This document shows, piece by piece, positions 1 through 12,381 of a stretch of DNA of 64,000 nt (its first letter is position 1; each line of letters starts with the position of its first letter). Source of the stretch: Arctopsyche grandis (lineage: Eukaryota; Arthropoda; Insecta; Trichoptera; Hydropsychidae). The notes under the pieces are model-generated. The model was not told the DNA's origin. It did no database searches and worked only from the letters and a program-made list of their open reading frames with translations. The translations under genes were made by a program, and so were the position numbers. Where the stretch lies: assembly GCF_051622035.1 (NCBI RefSeq), contig NC_135361.1, positions 27,831,205 through 27,895,204 of the forward strand. The letters run 5' to 3'.

Positions 1-179
1 TACCCGGTGTACCAGCACGTCCACATCCTTTTCCCTTCGATGTAATTCCAATGACGGTGTAAGTGCAGTGTACCCCATAATTATATACTTGGATAGGACC
101 GCCTGAATCGCCCTGGAAATTTATACATTATAAATTAATTTTTGGGTCTATCTGCTTTACCGCCTCCCCTATGTACATA

Positions 180-508
180 TCTAATATATAATTTCGAAAG
201 AGACTATGTATGTAAGTTTGCATCTTTGGTTGGGAACTGGTATCCCAAATCCGAATATTCGAATACTTTTTGTACGAACTTATTTTTTTATTTTCAATCT
301 ACAGCACATTTAGTTCTATTTGTTCCGGATAATGATTCTTTAAAAATTTTAGTAATATCTTGAACTTCTAAAAACTACAATTGGGAACTTACTATTGGAA
401 AATTACTATTGCAAACAAAAAAAACAAATGAATAAATGAACATTTAGATTCGCAATGTTTAAGCTGTTTATATTAAAAATACTGAGCGAAGCCGGGTAAA
501 ACAACTAG
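180..508 (+). mobile_element. Non-autonomous Helitron, family H2
   Basis: Starts A|TCTAATATATAATTTC at 180 and ends with GAGCGAAGCCGGGTAAAAC then CTAG|T at 505-508: 5' TC, 3' CTRR and A/T insertion fit Helitrons. It lies in intron 8 of protease pseudogene A and is absent at the matching place in gene B (about 10190). No coding capacity. Confidence 0.75.
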
Positions 509-777
509 TCTATATATATAAAAATGAATGTGTGTGTGTGTGTGTGTGTGTCTCGAATAGGCTGCTAAACCACTGAACCGATAACGATGGAACTTTCAGG
601 ATTTGTTGTATGCATGTCCGGGAAGATTACTGTGAAAAAAAAATCGGGAAAAAACGGGAATGAGTGTCATTGCAACGCAATAATTTCAAATGTGTTCGCT
701 ACCGGCGTTTTTCCGACAAATGGGAACGGGAACGAGAACGGGAACGGGAATTGCATGCGTTATTATGGTTCAGCTAG
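509..777 (+). mobile_element. Non-autonomous Helitron, family H1, abutting the H2 copy
   Basis: Begins TCTATATATATAAAAATG directly after the CTAG of the preceding element and ends TTCAGCTAG|T at 777. Related copies are at 22450-22757 and 24091-24390; in the 22450 copy a 9-bp stem (GCATGCGTT/AACGCATGC) precedes the 3' end. Contains a (TG)n run at 530-550 and GGGAAC-type repeats. Host sequence TGTTAAATA resumes at 778 exactly as in gene B. Confidence 0.72.
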
Positions 778-1006
778 TGTTAAATAAATAAAACATAACA
801 CGATAAATCCTCGTGTGAGAGCGATCGCCACATGAGATTTAATCACAGAGCTGTAACATTTGACATTTGGAAAATGGCCTCTCAGAGAATATAAAATATT
901 TGTAAAGATATTTAGCAACAAATTGGTAGAATTTAAACTTTTAATAAACTATTTTCGGGAACTCCCTGGATGACACTATTGGATACATGTATGAGCCTGT
1001 AAATAC

Positions 1007-1643
1007 CAGGTCTGTGGAGTAGGAGTCATAAAAAATCCACCAACTCCGACTCCGACTCCGTATTTTCTTTAATTAATAGTATTATGGTATGCTTTAACTA
1101 GTCTCCAATTTTATTTTAGTAAATCCAATATGAAATTTAAATTTAGTAATGTCTATAAAAATCATGAAATTAAACAAAATTATAAATAAAATCGTTGAAT
1201 TACACGTATTTTGATGTGTTGTGGCCAAAACGCATTATTTCCTCGTCTCATTTCAATTCTCATATTTTTTATTAAATTAATTTGTTTGTGTATAAAATAT
1301 ATACACACGTGTACACTATGAATATACCAATTTTTCATTTACACCTATTTCATTGCTAAGAATTTAATAAATTGGATGACATGTCGATATATTTTATAAT
1401 TCCATTAATTTTTTATATTAATGGAATTATAAAAATTGAAAATTGAAATTCGCTATTATTTTTATTACCAACAAATTTGAACGTCGGCAAGCAACGTAAA
1501 TATTTCTAAAATCGAAGTCAGAGTCGGAGTTGGAGTCGTAGTCAGAATCGGTGTCGGAGTCGTAGTCGGGGTCTGAATCGAATTTCAATTCATAAGATAA
1601 AATCTGAGTCAGTACCTAATCTTGATGCGACTCCACAGTCCTG
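1007..1643. mobile_element. hAT-type MITE (CAGGnCTGTGGAGT family), copy in pseudogene A
   Basis: Terminal inverted repeats CAGGTCTGTGGAGT / ACTCCACAGTCCTG, flanked by 8-bp GTAAATAC (999-1006) and GTAAATGC (1644-1651). TC(C/G)GAC-rich subterminal repeats. The same insertion with the same flanks is at 10422-11036 in gene B, so it predates the A/B duplication. Confidence 0.75.
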
Positions 1644-1956
1644 GTAAATGCACACATTACATTTAAAGTTGCTCAGAGCACAGACCAAAATCGTATTGGG
1701 GAGGCCTTCATCCAGCAGTGGATGATGAATATTAATGAGTGTGTGAGAATATGATGATGATTAGTTGATGAAAACAGGGGCCGCTAAATTTGTTTAAAAA
1801 ATGACTAATATAAAACATACATACATAACAAGAATCTTTACTTTCCAATTCACTTCCATAACATAAGTGAATGTCCTCGGTGATACCATTAGGATTGCGC
1901 AAAGAACTTGGGTGCTTCTTGCGACATTTCTGGTTTGTGACTAAATTTACAACCAC

Positions 1957-2802
1957 CTAAAAGTAATCATCACTATATTGTTAAAATCATAATTTATTTA
2001 TTTATTTAAAGTTTACATAATATAAATAATATAATAATAATATAATATACATCCATAATATACATACACAATATATAGTGATATACACCAAAACGACCCT
2101 TTGTATCGACAAGTTCTTCGACATTTTTTCATATATGGGATACACCGTTATCGATCACTGTCAAGCAAGGATAAACACTATACATATATCGTTTTGAAAA
2201 GAATATCCCATGTACGGTACCATGAACGCCATATTTTTTCTATATATCTAAAAAAATCCCACATTCACGAGAAAGAAAGGAGTACTGAGCAATTTCCATT
2301 TGCATTATTATTAAATAAATAGATACCAAAATGTAAAAATTTCTTTTATTTTATGAATAAATAGATCCACTTTTTTTGTAACTTTAATTTATTTGATTAA
2401 ATTTGGTGCGGCCACCAGACATTTCCATGGGACCACGATTATCACCTGTGCGGCCACGGTAAAATTTCGCCTGAGAACCACTGCTCTCGAGTTTCGAAGT
2501 ATTTTATGTTTTCCTTTATTACAGTGTAATCATTGTATCAATATAATGTAAAGAAAAAACACATTTGATTAAACGGAAGTAGGAAGTATGTAGTTAAAAA
2601 ATCGTATGTTGTTACCATATGATTTATTGTACATCACACTACTCAATTTGATATTTATATATTTTTACTTTATCTATGTATGTACGTAGTAACAATAGAT
2701 GAAGTTTTGTGTCTAATACCGGAAGTAGGATTGAATTAGTTTACATGTCAGAGCTTCTCAAACATCTCCAAAATTTTCTTTATTTTAAATGAATAATTTA
2801 CT
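1957..2802. other. Former exon 4-7 interval of pseudogene A: no exon, repeat debris
   Basis: Between exon 8 and exon 3 of pseudogene A I find none of the four expected exons. AT-rich unique sequence lies at 1960-2400; a hAT-like end (CCTGAGAACCACTG) at about 2468-2482; 2488-2735 matches the repeat in gene B intron 5 (14361-14590), including the stem CTTCATC/GATGAAG-like ATCTATG-CAATAGATG. Confidence 0.55.
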
Positions 2803-3095
2803 TTTTATCGTATACATCGCGGGCGTTATTAAATTAGTATAAATGACAGGTGTTCTCAACCGTATCCAATATTTACTTATTTTTTTTTTCAATTTAAATA
2901 AGTAAATATTGGATACGGCTAAGAACCCCTAACATTTAAACTAATTCAATGACATCTTAAAATGATATTCAATGAGTCACAATGACATTCGCTTAAAATG
3001 TAATTGTTCAATTTAAATAAGAATATGTTGGTGTGGTTGAGAACACCTGTAATTTATACTAATTTAGTAACATCCGCGATCTATACGATAAAAAT
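2803..3095. mobile_element. Long-TIR MITE
   Basis: Arms of about 60 bp, 2803-2862 and 3034-3095, are near-perfect inverted repeats (TTTTTATCGTATA...GTTCTCAACC). A second, nested hairpin (CCGTATCCAATATTTACTTA and its complement) lies at about 2858-2925. No coding capacity. Confidence 0.7.
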
Positions 3096-3175
3096 TACCA
3101 TATACATCGATAGATATATAAAATTTATATAATACCATAAAAAGTTCCTTTTTCCATTAAAATAGGAAAATTTTG

Positions 3176-3320
3176 GATTTTTGAACATTTTGTCGCTTGA
3201 AAATTAATTCCGTGGACATTTTGTCGCGTGAACATTTTGTCGCGGGTACATTTTGTCAGTGCACAAATTTTCGGGTACATTTTGTCGTTGAACCTTTTGG
3301 ACTTGCACCAATTGTCGCGT
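3176..3320. repeat. Degenerate ACATTTTGTCG short repeats
   Basis: About five copies of ACATTTTGTCG(CG) spaced irregularly (17-30 nt). Could be a decayed minisatellite or a transposon subterminal region. Confidence 0.5.
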
Positions 3321-4710
3321 CCCCACCTACATTAGTACGTAGATTGGATTAGACTTGGATTGGTATTGAATAAGAACTGCTTTCTACCGCGATAATCTCG
3401 ATCAAAAGTTAGCTGTTATAGTATTAGTTTACTTATGTACTTACTGTTCCATGCCACTTGATTAGTTCTGTTGACTGTAATCGCATCAGGTGGGTACTCA
3501 CACTCTTCTACACCTACTTAAAACTCTTACTGTGGATGTTGGAATCGTCACATCACTGGGACAACATACTTTCCATCCATTGCAAAGCTGAAAATTATTA
3601 TGCATATAATCACTGGGACAACACACTATAGGAACTTCGCAAAACTAAAAAGTATTATACATTTAGTGCAAATGTAGGTATATACAGAATCAACCGATCA
3701 GCTGAACGACATTTTACATTTCTCTACCATCAAAAGCATTAATGGTCATATTGGATGAGTTTATTTGTTATTTTACATATATTATATTTAAGAAGTTGCA
3801 TACCTCTCTACTGTTGCGACGTTTTTGGAGCTTTTCACAAAAGCGCAATTCCTCGCAAACACCCGGTAAGCCATTTTTAAGTGTGCTATCATCACCTGAA
3901 TGAACGTGATCTGTTATTTAAGGAATTTATTTATGCCTTTTTTATATGAATGCAATTAGAAGTCAGCGCCTAAAATAGTTAAACTTTTAAATATCACAGT
4001 CTCTAAAATATTTTTTTTTCAACAAATATAGACGAAGGACATAAAACTTACTTCTGTACAAAATTTAAATTCGCACTTACTTTCTTCGGTTTGAGATATA
4101 GCCAGTTCAAAACTTCTCACTGTCCACGACATGTCTCGAACAAATGTAATTATTATTGTATCAAGGCATGTAAATATCTACGTACACATAGAAAGAATAT
4201 GTTTTTACCATATACATAAGTATGTGCGTATATATTTACATACATACGTATGTATATTTGCGACGCGTATCAGAATGGAGGTAACTGGGGGGGAGAACTT
4301 TTAACCCAGAGGTCACGATTATAAGATCTTTGATTTATATTTAACTCTATATACATATAATTATACAAAAACACTGGTGTTTCACGGAGCCAAAATAAGT
4401 GTTCCGCGGAGCCTAAATAGATATTGCACAAAAATTTGGAGTAAATTAAAATAAAAAACATATGTATTACATATAACTTTTAAAAAAAACTCAAGTAAAA
4501 AAAAACCTGCAGTGAAAAAATAAATGTATTTAAAATAACTGTAGTAAAAAAATGATTTACTAAAATATAAATAAAATAAAAAGGCAATTTAAAAAATATT
4601 TCAACAACAAATGTACAAATGTGTGGGATTTCATGATTAAAAATTCAATCAAAATTATGATCCCGGCTTAAACTAATGTAATTAAATATATTACTAAGAG
4701 GTTTGGGCCG

Positions 4711-5438
<728 letters not shown>

Positions 5439-5499
5439 TAATACGAGAGATAAAATTGCATATTTTGATAAAAAAAAACACAATTTTGGATTTCATCAG

Positions 5500-6628
<1,129 letters not shown>

Positions 6629-6680
6629 TAAACAAACAGATAAGTTTTTATCGGACATACGTCGAGCACCAAGCGTCTAA

Positions 6681-9224
6681 TGGTCCGTACGCACCAAACC
6701 AACGACGATTTTGGGCCAACTTTTAAAACCAGTAGCGTACAAAATATCGAAATAAAAATGAAATAAAAAAATTGAAATTAAATATCAAAATTAAGCTAAC
6801 GAGCGAGATTGAGCTAAAATTAGATCATCGTTGATGTTTTGAATTACAACAATGTTTTGAATTACGACAAAACGCATTACAACCAGAGAAATATTATAAT
6901 TACGAGCGAAAAAAACCTTGTTATTGTTTCTTATAAGTCGTCACGATACACTACTGTGTTTCCCCCTTCGGAAATATTTAACCAACGAAGATTTTGGGCC
7001 AACTTTTAAAACCAGTAGCGTACAAAATATCGAAATAAAAATGAAATAAAAAAAATTTAAATTAAATATCAAAATTAAGCTAACGAGCGAGATTGAGCTA
7101 AAATTAGATCATCGTTGATGTTTTGAATTACAACAATGTTTTGAATTACGACGATATTTTTTTTATTTTTTATTTATTTATTTAACATATTAGCCGCAGT
7201 GACATTACAGAGATCTCCAACGCGTCGCTGTGGCCGGTCATTCAGTAATAATAACATGATAACAGTAATAATAACTTATAATAATAACAATATTAACACA
7301 ACATCATTAAAATCATAAAATCATAAAAAAAAGAAAAAACATAGATAAAGTAATAACAATCATTAATATTTATAATAGGCAAAATCAACCACTGGCATTC
7401 CTCAACAACCACTCAACCAGATTAGTATATTTTATATTGAAGAGGTCAATTTCACCAGAAATCCTGTTAAGCAGATATATCGCTCTAGATATAGGAGCCG
7501 TTGACAACATATTTGTGCGAGCCACAGGAGGAACAAACAAATCACGATTTCTCAAGTCCCTGAATTTACAAGGTGCATTAAACCTAAATTTCTTTAGAAC
7601 CTGACGATTGTGTATTATCCCATTCAACAGCTTAAAAAAGTGTCTTCCCAGTAACATATTCCGACGAGACTCCAATGAGTTGAAGCCTAACGCCCCTAAT
7701 AGGAATGCACTAGGATATAGCCAAGGATAATAACCACACTGTTTCAAATAAAGATATCTGAGAAACCGTTTTTGGATTCTCTCAATCTTCAATGAATGAG
7801 TTATATGGGTAGGATTCCATATAATAGAAGAAAATTCTAGAAAACTACGTACTAAAGATTCATAAAGAATTTTAAGCACCAACGTACTCTGGAAAGGTTT
7901 GCTAACTCTTAGTAAGAATCCCAGCATTTTTGTTGCACGCAAACAAATATTGTCTATGTGTCGTTTAAATTGAAAATTATTCGAGAACAAGACCCCCAAA
8001 TCACAATATTCATCTACAAACTTTAATTCAACACCACTTAGGCGATATGGATAAATCAAGCGATTTGAAGATCTTGTCACATTGAGAACACAGCATTTTT
8101 GAATGCTAAAAAATAATTTATTATCGACAGACCAACTTGACAGCGCATCTAAGTCCAATTGGAGAAGGGCTGCGTCACTATGAGACTTAACTGTCTTAAA
8201 AAGCTTAAGGTCATCGGCGAATAAAAGATAGTCTGAATACTTAATTATTTTTGAGATGTCATTAATGTAAATTAAAAAGAATCATGCACAGAGTCGTCAA
8301 GCCAGGTTTCCGTTAGTACCAGGATGTCAGCACATTGAATAGCCGAGTTAGAACCTAATTCATCCAGTTTAGATTTAAGGCCTCGTACATTTTGATAGAA
8401 AATGCTTATATTATGCATTACAACCAGAGAAATATTATAATTACGAGCGAAAAAAACCTTGTTATTGTTTCTTATAAGTCGTCACGATACACCAATGTGT
8501 TTCGCCGTCGATGAAATATTTAACAAAAAAAATGTCGGTGATTTGTCAAAGGGTTTTTTTTTCTTTCGTCGAAATAAAATTAATAATCACACATTATCCG
8601 ATAAATTTTACCTCTGAGATGGATTTAATTATTTGATTTATTTCGACGAGAGAAACAATTGAAGACATTATCCGATAAAATTTACCTCTGAAATGATTTA
8701 ATTAATTGATTTATTTCGACGAGAGAAACAATTGAAGACAAAAAAATTTCCTTTGATAAAACCGACAACGTCTCGGATTGAAGCCATCAACTCGGTCACC
8801 CATACTTACACATGATATATGCTCAGTAGCTGCGCATTACGGGGAAGTAAAAATAATAATTCTTTGATTTTTTTTTCGATCTTAGGCGTATCTACGTAAG
8901 TCAAAACATCTTCGACAAACAAAAGTCGAGGATTATCTGTATGTGATTGTTGATGATCTAATTTTAGGTCAATCTCGAAAATTTATTTAAATTGGGCATG
9001 TTCTGTTTTAACTTTCAATATTTTATTTTAATTTTAATATATTGATTATAATTTTATTTTGATATTTGAATTTAATTTTAATATAATAATAATATTTTTA
9101 ATTTTGATATTTAATTTCAATTTTTAAATTAAATTTTTATTTCGATATTTTGTACGCTACTGGTTTAATCCTGCTGGTTAAATCGTTGGACCAAATTCGT
9201 CGTTGGTTTGGTCCGTACGCAGCA
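6681..9224. mobile_element. TGGTGCGTACG-ended element with partial duplication and nested LINE
   Basis: Left end TGGTCCGTACGCACCA at 6681 and right end TTGGTTTGGTCCGTACGCA at 9224 match the family at 11191-12075 and 26176-27120. The first 250 bp is repeated (about 6700-6950 and 6980-7150), and a LINE (7155-8413) is inserted in the second copy. Superfamily uncertain; a TWA target (Harbinger-like) is possible. Confidence 0.6.
7155..8413 (-). mobile_element. Internally deleted non-LTR retrotransposon (endonuclease start fused to RT end)
   Basis: At the right (5') end the minus strand reads FYQNVRGLKSKLDEL ... DILVLTETWL, the start of an APE-type endonuclease. At about 8283 it jumps to FLIYINDI ... 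YLLFADDLKLF, the RT catalytic motif, and continues through RT thumb and C-terminus to a stop at 7385. The 3' UTR and a poly(A) tail (poly-T at 7155) follow. So EN, most of RT and the middle are missing. It is inserted in the TGGTGCG element. Confidence 0.8.
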
Positions 9225-9276
9225 AAATACGACTGATGCTAAAATTATTTAGATCTGTCTGTGGACAGAATGTCAC

Positions 9277-9378
9277 TTGACAACAAAAGCCTTTTCAATC
9301 GAGGTCAACCCAGGGCATGAACCCGAGTACCTCCCGATGGCTAGAATTAACGCAACTACGCTGCTGGCAACATGAACA
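9277..9378 (-). repeat. tRNA-like SINE head fragment
   Basis: Minus strand reads CAGCAGCGTAGTTGCG ... GGTTCATGCCC, with box A/box B-like spacing. It ends with the same GCTGCTGG terminus as the full SINEs nearby. Confidence 0.45.
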
Positions 9379-9597
9379 TGTTGAATGAAAATTAATGTTA
9401 TTTATGGATATATTTAATAAAAAAAAAAACTAATTCCATTTTCTAGAGTTGCTCTTGATATTATCTCGGTATATTTAATTCCTAATTCGATAAAAGGATT
9501 GGATATTTTGGAAGGTTGAATACAAAGTAATGATTAAAAATAAAATTTAAATTCAATTATTTTATAATTTCTGTTATTCATTTTTGTAAACTTGTAT

Positions 9598-9607
9598 TTT
9601 ATTTATT
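9598..9607 (-). terminator. Candidate polyadenylation signals of gene B
   Basis: Two overlapping AATAAA hexamers on the minus strand about 350 nt past the stop of gene B. The surrounding sequence (9467-9650) has a recognisable counterpart at 22880-23020 on the 3' side of gene C, which supports a shared 3' UTR or flank. Confidence 0.35.
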
Positions 9608-9955
9608 GAGCATATACAATAAAATTGGCCATTTATTTTTACATACATACAGAAATGTTATTAAACGTACATATTTTTAAATATTAAAATAAGGAACACA
9701 AATATATAACCTTTACAATAACAATAACAATTTACAAAGTGAAACTAATAAAACCTTATCCTGCGCAACATTTTGAAAATGAGCATATTTGACAAAAGAC
9801 AAAAAACGATCACAATAAATACGTATGTAAATAAAATCAATTTTTCCAAATTACATATAACTATTTTAGATTATTTTTCGTTTTGACAGCAGATAGTTTG
9901 TATAATAGTAAACATAACAATTATAAATACATATTATAATATGTAATATAACCTT

Positions 9956-12299
9956 TTATTCCGGACTTGGCCAGACCACACTCTCAATCCACGGCACGTA
10001 AGCAGAGACTTTTGTATATATACCCGGTGTACCTGCAATTCCACATGATCTTCCCTTCGATGTAATTCCTATGATGGTGTAAGTGCAGTGTACCCGATAA
10101 TTATATACTTGGATAGGACCGCCTGAATCGCCCTGGAAATTTATACAATATAAATTAATTTTAGGTCTATCGGCATTGACACCTCTCCCAAGGATGTTAA
10201 ATACATAAAACATAACACGATAAATTCTCGTGTGAGAGCGATTGCCATATGAGATATGATCACAGAGCTGAAACATTTAACATTTGGAAAATGGCCTCGC
10301 AGAGAATATAATATTTATAAAGATATTTAGCAACAAATTGATAGAATTTAAATTTTTAATAAACTATTTTCGGGAACTCAATGGATGAACCCATTGGATA
10401 CATGTATGGACCTGTAAATACCAGGGCTGTGGAGTAGTAGTCGTAATAAATCCACAAAGTCCAACTCCTTTTTTATTATTTTGTTTAATTTATAGTATTA
10501 CGGTATGCGTGAACTAGCCTCCAATTTTATTGAAATAAACCCAATAATAAATTGAAATTTGGTAATATCATTAAAAAAATCATGAATTTAAATAAAATCG
10601 TTGAATTGCATGTGTTGTGGCCAAAACCCATTGACTCATACATTCTTTTTAATTCTCATTTTTTTTTTATTAAATTAATTTGTTTGTGTGTGAAATGTAT
10701 ACACATGTGTACACTATGAATGTACCATTTTTTTATTTATACCTATTTCATTGCTAATAATAAATTGGAGTACATGACGAAATATGTGATTTTTTTATAT
10801 TTCCTTTAATTTTTTATTATTATTTTTACTATCAAAAATTTTATATGTTGGTAAGCAACGTAAATTTTTCTAATGTCGTTCAAGTTGGAGTCCGAGTCAG
10901 AGTTGGAGTCGTAGAAAGAATCAGTGTCGGAGTCGTAGTCGCGGTATTTCAATTGATAAGTTGAATAAGTTGAGTCGAATTTCAATTGATAAGATAAAGT
11001 CTGAATCAGTAATCTTGAAGCGACTCCACAGTCCTGGTAAATGCACACATTACATTTAAAGTTGCTCAGAGCATATACCAAAAGCGTATTGAAGTGGCCT
11101 TCATTCGGCAGTGGATGATGAATATCAATGAGTGTATGAGAATATGATGATAATTAGTTGATGAATAAAGGAGCCGCTAAATTTGTTTTATGGTGCGTAC
11201 GAACCAAACCAACGAACGGCCTCTGGGCCAACTTTTTAAACCAGTAGCGTACAAAATATCGAAATAAAAATTAAATTTAAAAATTGAAATTAAATATCCA
11301 AATTCAAACTATTATTATTATATTAAAATTAAATTCAAATATCAAAATAAAATTATAATCATTATATTAAAAGTAAAATAAAATATTTAAAGTTAAAACA
11401 GAACATGCACAATTTAAATAAATTTTCGAGATTGACCTAAAATTAGATCATCAACAATCACATACAGGTAATCCTCGACTTCAGATGTTTTGACTTACGA
11501 AGAAACGCACTAAGATCGAAAAAAAATCAAAGAATTATTATTTTTACTTCCCCGTTTATTATTATTATTTTATTCTCAGTAACTGTGCTTTAGCACAGTT
11601 ACTGAGAATATATCATGTATTAGTATGGGTGATCAAACGATCGTCGCTAACCCGGTGTGTTGTCGGTACATCAAACGGATTTTTTTATTCTTCAATTGTT
11701 TCTCTCGTCGAAATAAATCATCTCAAAGGTAAAATTTATCGACAAAAGAAAAAAAACCGACGCGCGGTTTTTTTTTCGACTCGATGTCGATCATCGACGG
11801 CAGGATACATAGCACGACTTTTAAGAAATAATAACAAGATTATTTTTCGCTCCTAAGCAGAGAAATTATAATATCTCTCTGGTTGTAAATGCGTATCGTC
11901 GTAATTCAAAACATTGTTGTAATTCAAAACATCAACGATGATCTAATTTTAGCTCAATCTCGCTCTCTATAGCTTAATTTTGTTATTTTAATTTAATTTT
12001 TATTTCGATGTTTTGTATCCTACTGGTTAAAAAAGTTGGCCGAGAAGCCGTCGTTGGTTTGGTCCGTACGCACCATTAGAACGACTGATATAAAACATAC
12101 ATACATAACAAGAATCTTTGCTTTCCAATTTACTTCCATAACATAATTGTATGTCCTCGGAGATACCACCAGGATTAAAAAAAGTACCTGGGTACTTTTT
12201 GCGACATACCCGGTTTGTGAATAAATCTAGAGCCACCTGAAAGTAAATCATCAATATATTATAAAAATCATTATATATGTACATATGTATGTATGTATG

Positions 12300-12381
<82 letters not shown>

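Larger units (their letters stand above)
1..4132 (-). pseudogene. Decayed snake-like CLIP serine protease, copy A (partial at left edge)
   Basis: Exons matching gene B can be read on the minus strand: exon 1 4081-4132, exon 2 3804-3895, exon 3 3445-3587, exon 8 1825-1956 and exon 9 1-112 (runs off the window). Exon 8 encodes a 44-residue block ending KDSCY and joins in phase 0 to exon 9, [13 protein letters not shown], so the serine exon pair is still open. Lesions are many: exon 1 lacks 33 nt (11 codons) covering the hydrophobic signal core; exon 2 has Ser for the first clip cysteine (DDSTLKNG versus DDCILKNG in B); exon 3 is 5 nt shorter than in B and reaches a TGA; a 57-bp block spanning its acceptor is duplicated (to about 3644); exons 4-7, with activation site, His and Asp, are absent between 1957 and 3444. 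Upstream homology with B continues to about 4350. It is almost certainly a pseudogene; a transcript using remaining exons is possible but could not make an active protease. Confidence 0.85.

Noticed and set aside
10806..11081. Asp/Ser/Tyr-rich frame on the minus strand
   Set aside because: It is the TCCGAC-type subterminal repeats of the hAT MITE read as protein.
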